A stretch of DNA of 7,657 nucleotides. It comes from Aquabacterium sp. Its GTDB lineage: Bacteria > Pseudomonadota > Gammaproteobacteria > Burkholderiales > Burkholderiaceae_C. How positions within the stretch are numbered: the stretch's first letter is position 1; the number at the start of each line of letters is the position of its first letter. A program made the position numbers and the translations under genes. This document shows, one piece after another, positions 1 through 6,173 of this stretch. Location of the stretch: assembly GCA_030654555.1 (NCBI GenBank), contig JAURXG010000442.1, positions 1-7,657 of the forward strand, given 5' to 3'. The notes below the pieces were generated by a model that ran no database searches, was not told the DNA's origin, and saw only the letters and a list, made by a program, of their open reading frames with translations.

Positions 1-891
1 GCGCCGATGGCCGGCCACCTGGCGCGCGCCGGGCATCGCCTCACGCTGCTGGATGCCCAACCCGCCGCCTCGCAGGAACTGGCCACCACGCTGGGCGGCG
101 AGGCCCGCGCCGTGGCCACGCCGGCCGAGGTGGCCGCGCACAGCGACATCGTCATCACCATGCTGCCCAACGGCAGCGTGGTGCAGCAGGTGGCGCTGGG
201 CGAGCAGGGCCTGCTGCAGGGCCTGCGCCCGGGCGCGCTGCTGCTCGACACCTCGTCGGCCGAGCCCTGGCTGACGCAGGCCACCGCCGCCGCGCTGGCC
301 GAACGCGGCGCCACGATGGTCGACGCACCGGTGTCGGGCGCCGCCTGGGGCGCAGCCGAGGCCAACCTGGTGTTCATGGTCGGCGGCAGCGCGGCCGACG
401 TGGCGCGGGTGCGCCCGCTGCTCGACCTGATGGGCCGCGCGGTGTTCCACGTCGGCGCACTGGGCGCCGGCCATGCGATGAAGAGCATCAACAACCTGAT
501 CACCGCGCTGACCTTCAGCGCCACCGCCGAGGGCTTGGCCATCGGCAAGCGCTACGGGCTGGACCCGGCGGCGATGCTCGACGTGCTCAATCAATCCACC
601 GGCCAGAGCTGGATCACCGGCAACCACATCCGCCAGCGCATCCTCAGCCGCAGCTTCGACGACCCGTTCAAGCTGGAACTGATGCTCAAGGACGTGGGCA
701 TCGCCAATGCGCTGGCGCGCGAGACCGGCACCGCCGCGCCGATGGCCGGCCTGGGCCAGCAGCTGTGGCAGGCGGCCGCGCGCGCGGCCGGGCCCGGCGC
801 CAGCGTCAGCGAGCTGGTGCGCTGGGTCGAGACGATGAACGGCACCGAGATCAGCCCCGGCGCCGGCCCGCGGCTGGGTGCGGAGGGTTGA
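1..891 (+). CDS. NAD(P)-dependent 3-hydroxyisobutyrate dehydrogenase-family oxidoreductase (5' end outside window)
   Basis: This is a soluble beta-hydroxyacid dehydrogenase that should oxidise a hydroxyacid (or reduce the oxoacid) with NAD(P). The frame is open from base 1 and the first codons read A-P-M-A-G-H-L-A-R-A-G-H. In the family these follow the GLGxMG part of the dinucleotide loop, so the ATG at 7 is internal and roughly a dozen N-terminal residues lie upstream. Counting from that ATG, the substrate-binding motif DAPVSG is at residues 106-111, followed by an LVFMVGG segment. The catalytic lysine is K159 in GAGHAMKSINN, with N163 four residues on. The C-terminal all-alpha domain (about 155-285) is complete. 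The TGA is two bases before the MmgE/PrpD start, so the two genes form one transcript. The substrate is not determined. L-threonate dehydrogenase (LtnD) belongs to this family, but the segment after the catalytic lysine does not resemble LtnD as I remember it, so no symbol is given. Confidence 0.9.
   Translation, partial: APMAGHLARAGHRLTLLDAQPAASQELATTLGGEARAVATPAEVAAHSDIVITMLPNGSVVQQVALGEQGLLQGLRPGALLLDTSSAEPWLTQATAAALAERGATMVDAPVSGAAWGAAEANLVFMVGGSAADVARVRPLLDLMGRAVFHVGALGAGHAMKSINNLITALTFSATAEGLAIGKRYGLDPAAMLDVLNQSTGQSWITGNHIRQRILSRSFDDPFKLELMLKDVGIANALARETGTAAPMAGLGQQLWQAAARAAGPGASVSELVRWVETMNGTEISPGAGPRLGAEG
882..887 (+). promoter_or_regulatory. Ribosome binding site deciding a GTG start
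   Basis: GGAGGG lies inside the last codons of the upstream dehydrogenase gene and is six bases from the GTG at 894. It sets the MmgE/PrpD start at GTG 894. The in-frame TTG at 888 touches this motif and the distant in-frame ATG at 765 lies deep in the upstream gene, so both are unlikely starts. Confidence 0.8.
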
Positions 892-893
892 TC

Positions 894-2321
894 GTGAGCA
901 CCGCCACCACCACCGCCACCACCGCCGCCACCGCGCGCACCCCCGAGCAGCAGCTGGCGGCCTTCGTCTGCGGCTTCCAGCCCGCGCAACTGCCGCCCGA
1001 GGCCCTGCGCATCCTGCGTCACATCGTGCTGGCGGTGTCGGGCACCGCGCTGGCCGGCGCGGCCGAGGACGGCATCGCCGCATTGCGCACGCTGCTGCTC
1101 GAGCGCGGCGGCACGCCGCAGTCGACCACGCTGGTGTTCGGCGACCGCCTGCCGGCGGCGGCGGCGGCGCAGTTCAACGGCACGCTGTGCCGCGCGCTCG
1201 ACTACTGCGACGCGATGGCGCCGGGCCCGCACATCGGCTCGGCGCTGGTGCCCGCGGCGCTGGCCGCGGCCGAGCTGGCCGGTGGCTGCACCGGGTCCGA
1301 GTTCGTCGCCGCGCTGGCGGTGGGTGCCGAGGTCGCCAGCCGCTTCAACCTCAGCGAGGCGCAGTACGACGGCTTCGACCCCACCGGCATCTGCGTGGTG
1401 TTCGGCGCGGCGGCGGCGGCCGCGCGTGTGCTGCGGCTCGATGCGACGCAGACGCTGCATGCGCTGGCACTGGCCTTCAACCGCTGCGGCGGCAGCTTCC
1501 AGAGCCATGTCGACGGCTCGCTGGGCGTGCGCATCACCCAGGGCTGGGTGGCGCAGGCGGGCGTCGAATGCGCGCAGATGGCGCGGCTCGGCATCACCGG
1601 CCCGCACCACTTCCTGGCCGGGCACTACGGCTACGCCCACCTCTACGGCCGCGGCACGCTGGACCTGGCCGCGCTGGTGGCCGGGCTGGGTGAGGTCTGG
1701 CGGCTCGAGCGGGTGGTGTTCAAGAAGTACCCCAGCTGCGGCGTGACGCAGGGCGTGACCGAACTGGCGCTGCGGCTGGCCGTGCGGCATGGCCTGCATC
1801 CCGACACGGTGAGCGAGCAGGTGGCCAGCGCCGAGGTGCGGCTGCCGCCCTATGCCCACCGGCTGGTGGGCCATGCCTTCAAGATCGGCGCCAACCCGCG
1901 GGTGGATGCGCAGTTCAACGCCGGCTGGTGCGTGGCCAATGCGCTGCTGCGCGGCAGCTCGCAGCTGGCGCACTTCTCGCCCGAGAACGTGGCCGATGCC
2001 CGCCTGCGACCGCTGGTCGACCGCATCCGGGTGATCGCCGATCCGGCGCTGGATGCGCGTGGTCACACCGCCGTCGACCTGCGCATCACCACCACCGATG
2101 GCCGCGTGCTGCACGACGGCCTGGACACCGCGCCCGGCTTCCCGGGGGCGGGGCTGAGCGATGCGCAGCACCTGGCGCGCTTCCACGATGCCGTGGCCTA
2201 TGCGGCGCAGGTGGCGCCACGCGCGCTGGCGCCCGCGCAGATCGAGGCGTTCCTGGCGGCGCTGGCACGCATCGACACGCTGGACGACGCGCGCCAGCTG
2301 GCGGCGCTGCTGGTGGCCTGA
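894..2321 (+). CDS. MmgE/PrpD family protein with a divergent active site
   Basis: This 475-residue protein matches the usual length of the MmgE/PrpD superfamily, which includes 2-methylcitrate dehydratase, cis-aconitate decarboxylase and iminodisuccinate epimerase. After a Thr/Ala-rich N-terminus, the helical domain carries D103-Y-C-D106 and H113-I-G-S, matching the family's DxxD...HxGS region. Next come GFDPTG (160-165) with an alanine-rich helix, DGSLGVRITQGW (207-218), and a GITGP segment before the lid domain. K277-K-Y-P-S-C282 matches the family KxYPxC motif. Three positions that are usually catalytic differ: the His of G[FW]HxT is D162, the Lys of the KRLHxG motif is V212, and the His that closes KxYPxCxxxH is Q286. 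Classical methylcitrate dehydratase activity is therefore doubtful; an epimerase, isomerase or dehydratase of another hydroxyacid is possible. The gene is co-transcribed with the dehydrogenase upstream. Family assignment is secure; function is unknown. Confidence 0.9.
   Translation: MSTATTTATTAATARTPEQQLAAFVCGFQPAQLPPEALRILRHIVLAVSGTALAGAAEDGIAALRTLLLERGGTPQSTTLVFGDRLPAAAAAQFNGTLCRALDYCDAMAPGPHIGSALVPAALAAAELAGGCTGSEFVAALAVGAEVASRFNLSEAQYDGFDPTGICVVFGAAAAAARVLRLDATQTLHALALAFNRCGGSFQSHVDGSLGVRITQGWVAQAGVECAQMARLGITGPHHFLAGHYGYAHLYGRGTLDLAALVAGLGEVWRLERVVFKKYPSCGVTQGVTELALRLAVRHGLHPDTVSEQVASAEVRLPPYAHRLVGHAFKIGANPRVDAQFNAGWCVANALLRGSSQLAHFSPENVADARLRPLVDRIRVIADPALDARGHTAVDLRITTTDGRVLHDGLDTAPGFPGAGLSDAQHLARFHDAVAYAAQVAPRALAPAQIEAFLAALARIDTLDDARQLAALLVA
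900..932 (+). repeat. Trinucleotide (A/G)CC repeat in the MmgE/PrpD N-terminus
   Basis: Eleven consecutive ACC or GCC codons directly follow the first two codons and encode an all Thr/Ala stretch (residues 3-13). It looks like slippage-prone low-complexity coding sequence. Length changes in multiples of three would keep the frame, so it would alter only a non-conserved tail. Confidence 0.75.
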
Positions 2322-2364
2322 TCACGCTCCAGCCGCCGGCGGGCGCCCGCCCGCCCGCGCAGGG
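2322..2364. terminator. Convergent intergenic gap with GC palindrome, possible bidirectional terminator
   Basis: The 43 bases between the two converging operons contain a perfect 14-base palindrome at 2338-2351 (GGCGGGC followed by GCCCGCC). It can fold as a 5-bp stem with a GCGC loop. No T-tract follows on either strand, so it is not a standard intrinsic terminator. Its position between converging stop codons is the main reason to suggest a termination or mRNA 3'-end role. Confidence 0.3.
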
Positions 2365-3117
2365 TCAGTAGGTGGCGCGCCCGCCCGAGAGATCGAACAC
2401 CGCGCCGGTGGAGAAGCTGCAGTCCTCCGACGCCAGCCAGGCCACCATCGCCGCCACCTCGGCCACCTCGACGAAGCGGCCCATCGGGATCTTGCCCAGC
2501 ATGAAGTTGATGTGCTCGGGCTTCATCTGGTCGAAGATCGCGGTGCGGGCCGCCGCCGGCGCCACCGCATTGACCAGCACGCCCTTGTTCGCCAGCTCCT
2601 TGCCCAGGCTCTTGGTCAGGCCGATCAGCCCGGCCTTGCTGGCGCTGTAGTGGCTGGCGTTGGGGTTGCCTTCCTTGCCGGCCACCGAGGCGATGTTGAC
2701 GATGCGGCCGTAGCCCTGCGTGATCATCTGCGGCACCACCGCGCGGCAGGTCAGGAAGGGCGCGATCAGGTTGACCTCGACCACCTGGCGCCACACCGCG
2801 GGGCTCAGCTCCCAGGTGGGGGCGTTGCCACCGGTGATGCCGGCGTTGTTGACCAGGATGTCGATGCGGCCGTGGCGGGCCACGGCGGCGGCGGTGGCCG
2901 CGGCCACCGAGGCCTCGTCGGTCAGCTCCACCGCATCGCCGCTGACCCCGCCCTGCGCCGACAGCGCCTGCACCGCCGTGGCCAGGCGGGCCGCGTCGAT
3001 GTCCCACAGCACCACGCTGGCGCCGCTGGCCAGCATGCGTTCGGCGGTGGCGTAGCCGATGCCCTGCGCACCGCCGGTGATGACCGCGATGCGGCCCTTC
3101 AGGTCGACCTGGTTCAT
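2365..3117 (-). CDS. Classical SDR family NAD-dependent oxidoreductase
   Basis: This is a complete 250-residue classical short-chain dehydrogenase/reductase, cytosolic, expected to interconvert an alcohol and a ketone. The cofactor motif TGGAQGIG is at 14-21 and D39 ends the second strand, which favours NAD over NADP. NNAG is at 90-93, N116 is the structural or catalytic Asn, S144 sits in IASVAG, and Y157-x3-K161 is the catalytic pair, so the active site is complete. The usual PG after the sixth strand is P187-A188. The C-terminus ends in a FDLSGG-type segment. Its ATG overlaps the stop of the DenD-like gene by four bases (ATGA), so it is the last gene of the regulator operon and is translationally coupled. 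It resembles FabG-like and sugar or polyol dehydrogenases. Context favours a sugar-acid or polyol substrate over fatty acid synthesis, but the substrate cannot be read from the sequence. Confidence 0.93.
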   Translation of the reverse strand: MNQVDLKGRIAVITGGAQGIGYATAERMLASGASVVLWDIDAARLATAVQALSAQGGVSGDAVELTDEASVAAATAAAVARHGRIDILVNNAGITGGNAPTWELSPAVWRQVVEVNLIAPFLTCRAVVPQMITQGYGRIVNIASVAGKEGNPNASHYSASKAGLIGLTKSLGKELANKGVLVNAVAPAAARTAIFDQMKPEHINFMLGKIPMGRFVEVAEVAAMVAWLASEDCSFSTGAVFDLSGGRATY

Positions 3118-4121
3118 GCCATGCCTTTGAGTGCCGCGGGGTTGGACGCTTGGTCGGCGATGTACTGGCGGATGATGTCGGCGAAGTTCGCCTCGGGCTT
3201 CAGGCCCAGCGCGGCGGCGCGGTCGGCGCGTGCGCCGGTGGGCCAGTTGGCGACGATGCCGGCGATGCGCGCGTCACGCTCGAAGCGCACGCGGGCGCGC
3301 ACCGTGGGGCCGGCCACTTCCTCCAGCGCGGCCAGCATCTGGGCCACGGTGACGTTGAGTGCCGGCAGGTTCAGCGCCAGGCGGCCGCCGTAGGCGGCGC
3401 GGCTGGCTTCGTAGACGGCGATCAGGCCTTCGACGGTGCGCTGCGGGCTGCTGACCGGGTGCGACACCTCGGGCGACACCGGGCAGACCGATTCCACCCC
3501 CGCCAGCGGCTCGCGGATGATGCCGCTGAAGAACGACGAGGCGGCGCCGTTGGGCCGACCGGGCCGCACGGTGACGGTCATCAGCCGCGCGCTGCGGCCG
3601 TCGATGTAGCCCTTGCGGGTGTAGTCGGCCACCAGGTGTTCGCAGATCAGCTTCTGGACGCCATAACTCGTCTGCGGCGCGGGCAGCGTGGTGTCGGTGA
3701 CGACGGGCGGCATCGGCACCGCGTCATCCGGGCCGAACACCGCCACCGAACTGCTGAACACCAGCTTGGCCGGCGCGGCACCACCGTTGACGCGATGCCG
3801 CAGCGCGTCGAGCAGCGCGCGCGTGCTGTCGAGGTTGCTGCGCAGGCCCAGGTCGAAGTCGGCCTCGCATTCGCCCGACACCGCCGAGGCGAGGTGGAAC
3901 ACGCCGTCCACCGCCTCGTCGCGCAGCGCCTCGCAGTGCGCCAGCAGCGGGCCGACGCGGGCCTCGATGCGGGCGTCGGCCACCAGGTCGGCCGGCGCGG
4001 GCGCCTGGTCGGCCAGCACGATGCGGGTGATGGCGCGGCCGTCCAGCGTGCCACGCTGCAGCAGGGTGCGCGCCAGGCGGGCACCGACAAAACCGGCACC
4101 GCCGGTGATCAAGAGTTTCAT
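3114..4121 (-). CDS. denD: DenD-like NAD-dependent epimerase/dehydratase family dehydrogenase (probable D-erythronate dehydrogenase family)
   Basis: This 335-residue protein is an extended SDR. The Rossmann motif GGAGFVG is at 7-13 and D38 ends the second strand, fitting NAD. FHLASAVSGE (75-84), the SSS triad (123-125) and Y153-x3-K157 complete the catalytic set. The middle and C-terminal parts carry RPGRPNGAASSF and SGIIREPLAG, followed by a valine/proline-rich CPVSPE segment and a C-terminal half resembling DenD, the enzyme that oxidises D-erythronate at C2 to 2-oxo-tetronate in the tetronate pathway. I recognise this from remembered sequence features, not an alignment, so the reaction is probable and the symbol tentative. 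The start is ATG 4119-4121, supported by AAGGAGA seven bases upstream. It overlaps the regulator stop and the following SDR start by four bases each, so it is the middle gene of a coupled operon. A related nucleotide-sugar epimerase is less likely. Confidence 0.85.
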   Translation of the reverse strand: MKLLITGGAGFVGARLARTLLQRGTLDGRAITRIVLADQAPAPADLVADARIEARVGPLLAHCEALRDEAVDGVFHLASAVSGECEADFDLGLRSNLDSTRALLDALRHRVNGGAAPAKLVFSSSVAVFGPDDAVPMPPVVTDTTLPAPQTSYGVQKLICEHLVADYTRKGYIDGRSARLMTVTVRPGRPNGAASSFFSGIIREPLAGVESVCPVSPEVSHPVSSPQRTVEGLIAVYEASRAAYGGRLALNLPALNVTVAQMLAALEEVAGPTVRARVRFERDARIAGIVANWPTGARADRAAALGLKPEANFADIIRQYIADQASNPAALKGMA

Positions 4122-4930
4122 GCAGGGTCTCCTTGAGAGGGGGGTTGGCGGGCGCGCGACGGCTTGCGCCGCGGCCCCGGGATCACGCCGCCTTCGACCA
4201 GGCGCCGCTCGCCGCGTTGCAGGTGGTCGCGGGCGGCCGTGCGGGCGCGCGCGGGATCGCGGGCGGCGATGGCGTCGGCAATCGCCAGGTGCTCGCGGCG
4301 CACCGCTTCCATGAAGTCGAGCCGGCGTGCCTCGTTGCCACGCGAGATGCGCATGCCATCGAGCAGGTACTGCTCCAGGAAGCCGATCAACAGCCTGAAC
4401 TGCGGATTGCCGGTGGCTTCGGCGATGGTGCGGTGAAAGGCCAGGTCCTCGGCCACGCCGTCCTGACCCGCGGCGGCGGCGGTGTCGATGGCCTTGAGCG
4501 AGCGCCGCATCGCCGCCACCTGGGCCCGCGTGGCGCGCTCGGCGGCCAATGCGGCCATCTCGCCTTCGAGCACCCGCCGCACCTCGACCACATGCACCAC
4601 GTCCTGCACCGAATCGAGCACCTTGGGATCGAAGGCCAGCGGCTGGTGCAGCGGCTTGTCGGCGACGAAGACGCCCGAGCCCTGGCGCGACACCACCAGC
4701 TGGCGCGACTTGAGCTGGTGCATGGCCTCGCGCACCACGGTGCGCGACACGCCGTGCGCGTGGGCCAGCTGCTGCTCGGTGGGCAGGCGGTCGCCGGGAT
4801 GCAGCTCGCCGGCGTCGATCTGCGCGCCCAGCAGCACCGCCAGCTGGTCGGACAGGCGCCCGGCCACCAGCAGGCGGGGCGTCGTGCGGGTTGGCGCGGC
4901 AGGCGCTGCGGAGGCGGGAGCGATGGCCAT
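4118..4930 (-). CDS. GntR family transcriptional regulator, FadR subfamily (FCD domain)
   Basis: This is a 270-residue cytosolic DNA-binding regulator. After a low-complexity Ala/Pro/Thr tail (about 1-19), the GntR winged helix spans 20-90, with the typical GELHPGDRLPTEQQLA and VSRTVVREAMHQL segments and a wing ending GSGVFV. The FCD effector domain covers about 105-245. All four expected metal ligands are visible: D162 and H166 in EDLAFH, H214, and H236. Regulators of this type usually bind a carboxylic or sugar acid near the metal and leave DNA when bound. The ATG at 4930 is chosen as start because homology begins well after it; a TTG at 4951 would add seven residues, and neither has a clear ribosome site. 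The gene heads a coupled operon with the DenD-like and SDR genes and diverges from the ABC transporter, so it probably controls both. A basic, proline-rich tail (about 250-270) follows the domain. Confidence 0.92.
   Translation of the reverse strand: MAIAPASAAPAAPTRTTPRLLVAGRLSDQLAVLLGAQIDAGELHPGDRLPTEQQLAHAHGVSRTVVREAMHQLKSRQLVVSRQGSGVFVADKPLHQPLAFDPKVLDSVQDVVHVVEVRRVLEGEMAALAAERATRAQVAAMRRSLKAIDTAAAAGQDGVAEDLAFHRTIAEATGNPQFRLLIGFLEQYLLDGMRISRGNEARRLDFMEAVRREHLAIADAIAARDPARARTAARDHLQRGERRLVEGGVIPGPRRKPSRARQPPSQGDPA
4128..4134 (-). promoter_or_regulatory. Ribosome binding site of the DenD-like gene
   Basis: On the minus strand this reads AAGGAGA, the best Shine-Dalgarno match of the operon. 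It lies within the last codons of the regulator gene, six bases before the ATG at 4121. Together with the ATGA overlap it indicates both coupled and independent initiation, which would let the enzyme be made in excess of the regulator. Confidence 0.75.
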
Positions 4931-4932
4931 CG

Positions 4933-4951
4933 TTGTCCGGTCATCATACAA
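4933..4951. promoter_or_regulatory. Candidate GntR/FCD operator: TTGT-N11-ACAA inverted repeat
   Basis: An imperfect 19-base palindrome, TTGTCCGGTCATCATACAA, is centred on 4942. Its outer half-sites TTGT/ACAA are perfect, and inner positions match at G/C and T/A, giving 12 of 18 positions symmetric. FadR-subfamily regulators bind palindromes with GT...AC half-sites, though usually with a shorter spacer. It lies just before the regulator's chosen ATG and overlaps the putative -10, a position that fits autorepression. Short palindromes arise by chance, so this is a candidate only. Confidence 0.35.
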
Positions 4952-4980
4952 ATAAGTGCGCGCCAGGCCCTAATCATTTG
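4949..4980. repeat. Inverted repeat CAAAT-N22-ATTTG in the divergent promoter
   Basis: CAAAT at 4949-4953 and ATTTG at 4976-4980 are perfect inverted copies; extended inward, seven of nine positions match. The repeat spans the AT-rich patch, and its left arm overlaps the right end of the TTGT/ACAA palindrome. It could be a paired operator or simply promoter AT content. Confidence 0.3.
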
Positions 4981-5095
4981 CCCTGATAGCGGGCCGCCGG
5001 CGATGTGCCGACACTGCCGCGACAGCGTGGCCCGGCGAGGCGCACGCCCAGCACCTTGGGGCGATGTTCGCCCGCCGACCTCAGGACCCCTTCGC

Positions 5096-6169
5096 ATGGC
5101 CAGCGTCACGATCCAGGCAGTCAAGAAAAACTTCGGCGAGGTGCCCATCCTGCACGGGGTCGACATCGACATCCCCGACGGCTCGTTCACCGTGCTGGTC
5201 GGCCCGTCGGGTTGCGGCAAGAGCACGCTGCTGCGCATGATCGCGGGGCTCGAGCAGATCAGCGCCGGCGAGATCCGCATCGGCGAGCGCCGCGTCAACG
5301 ACCTGCTGCCGAAAGAGCGCGACATCGCGATGGTGTTCCAGAACTACGCGCTCTACCCGCACATGACGGTGCGCGAGAACATGGCGTTCTCGCTGCAACT
5401 GGCCAAGCAGGACAAGGCGACGATCAACGCCAAGGTGGGCCGGGCCGCCGAGATCCTGGCCCTGGTGCCGCTGCTCGAGCGCTACCCGCGCCAGTTGTCG
5501 GGTGGCCAGCGCCAGCGCGTGGCGATGGGCCGCGCGATCGTGCGCGATCCGCAGGTCTTCCTGTTCGACGAGCCGCTCTCCAACCTCGACGCCAAGCTGC
5601 GCGTGGCGATGCGCGCCGAGATCAAGGAACTGCACCAGCGCCTGAAGACCACCTCGATCTATGTCACCCACGACCAGATCGAGGCGATGACCATGGGCGA
5701 CAAGATCGTCGTGATGCGCGACGGCCGCATCGAGCAGACCGGCAGCCCGCTCGAGCTCTACGACCACCCGGCTAACCAGTTCGTGGCCGGCTTCATCGGC
5801 TCGCCGGCGATGAACTTCCTGCCCGGCACGCTGCGGCGCGCGGGCGGCACGGTGCAGGTCGAGCTGAACGACGGCACCCGGTTGCCGGCGCCACCCGATG
5901 CCGGCGGCATCGACGGCCAGCCGGTGGTCTATGGCACGCGGCCCGAGCACATGACGCTGGCCGATGTCGGCGGCATCCCGGTGAAGGTGGTGGTGATGGA
6001 GCCCACCGGCATGGACACCTTCATCGCCTGCCGGCACGAAGGCGTCGAGCTGGCCGCGGTGTTCCGCGAGCGCCACGACTTCGCCCCCGGCAGCACGATC
6101 CGCCTGTTGCCCGACCCGCTGCGGGCCCACCTGTTCGACCAGAACGCCGGCCAGCGCCTGGCCGCTTGA
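5096..6169 (+). CDS. ABC transporter ATP-binding protein, MalK/UgpC type
   Basis: This 357-residue cytoplasmic ATPase powers import through a carbohydrate-type (CUT1) ABC transporter. All nucleotide-binding motifs are intact: Walker A GPSGCGKST (36-44), Q-loop Q82, signature LSGGQ (134-138), Walker B FLFDE (155-159), D-loop SNLD (162-165) and switch H192. GSPAMNFL (235-242) is the hallmark MalK/UgpC junction, followed by a C-terminal TOBE/OB-fold regulatory domain to the end. Members of this branch typically serve sugars, polyols, glycerol-3-phosphate or sugar acids. The ATG is chosen because homology starts at residue 4; AGGA at 5083-5086, nine bases upstream, is a weak ribosome site. The long open frame upstream of this ATG is antisense to the regulator and not coding. 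The gene is the first of a transport operon: the binding protein follows after 71 bases. A promiscuous ATPase shared with other transporters is possible, as known for this group. Confidence 0.95.
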   Translation: MASVTIQAVKKNFGEVPILHGVDIDIPDGSFTVLVGPSGCGKSTLLRMIAGLEQISAGEIRIGERRVNDLLPKERDIAMVFQNYALYPHMTVRENMAFSLQLAKQDKATINAKVGRAAEILALVPLLERYPRQLSGGQRQRVAMGRAIVRDPQVFLFDEPLSNLDAKLRVAMRAEIKELHQRLKTTSIYVTHDQIEAMTMGDKIVVMRDGRIEQTGSPLELYDHPANQFVAGFIGSPAMNFLPGTLRRAGGTVQVELNDGTRLPAPPDAGGIDGQPVVYGTRPEHMTLADVGGIPVKVVVMEPTGMDTFIACRHEGVELAAVFRERHDFAPGSTIRLLPDPLRAHLFDQNAGQRLAA

Positions 6170-6173
6170 CCGG

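Larger units (their letters stand above)
4931..5095. promoter_or_regulatory. Divergent control region between regulator operon and ABC transporter
   Basis: These 165 bases separate two divergent start codons and contain no convincing gene. The regulator-proximal part (about 4940-4985) is the only distinctly AT-rich patch in an otherwise very GC-rich window, as expected for promoters. On the minus strand it holds TATGAT (4943-4948), a good -10 for the regulator operon, but no clear -35 at the right distance. No confident sigma-70 promoter was found for the transporter. The part from about 4986 to 5080 is GC-rich and featureless to my eye apart from short palindromes. An AGGA at 5083-5086 is a weak ribosome site for the ATPase gene. 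Confidence 0.6.

Noticed and set aside
1..891. Calling the first gene ltnD (L-threonate dehydrogenase)
   Set aside because: It is tempting because of the DenD-like neighbour, but the sequence following the catalytic Lys differs from what I recall of LtnD, and the family has many substrates.
765..893. Upstream ATG start for the MmgE/PrpD gene
   Set aside because: It would overlap the dehydrogenase by more than 120 bases with Arg-rich, non-family sequence, whereas GTG 894 has a well-placed GGAGGG.
591..2186. 531-codon open frame on the minus strand, antisense to the left block
   Set aside because: It is rich in Arg, Gln, His, Gly and Ala with no recognisable motif and lies opposite two well-supported genes. 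Long antisense frames are expected at this GC content.
894..2321. Calling the MmgE/PrpD gene prpD (2-methylcitrate dehydratase)
   Set aside because: No prpB or prpC is near and key catalytic positions differ, so the methylcitrate assignment is not supported.
3150..4136. 328-codon plus-strand open frame opposite the DenD-like gene
   Set aside because: It is an antisense shadow: no motifs, and His/Gly/Arg/Val-rich.
4986..5080. Search for a sigma-70 promoter or riboswitch before the ABC ATPase
   Set aside because: Only GC-rich sequence with short chance palindromes was seen; no -35/-10 pair or known aptamer pattern could be defended.
4133..5095. N-terminal extension of the ABC ATPase frame by over 300 codons
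   Set aside because: The extension is antisense to the GntR regulator and has no homology-like features. ATPase homology begins at residue 4 after ATG 5096.
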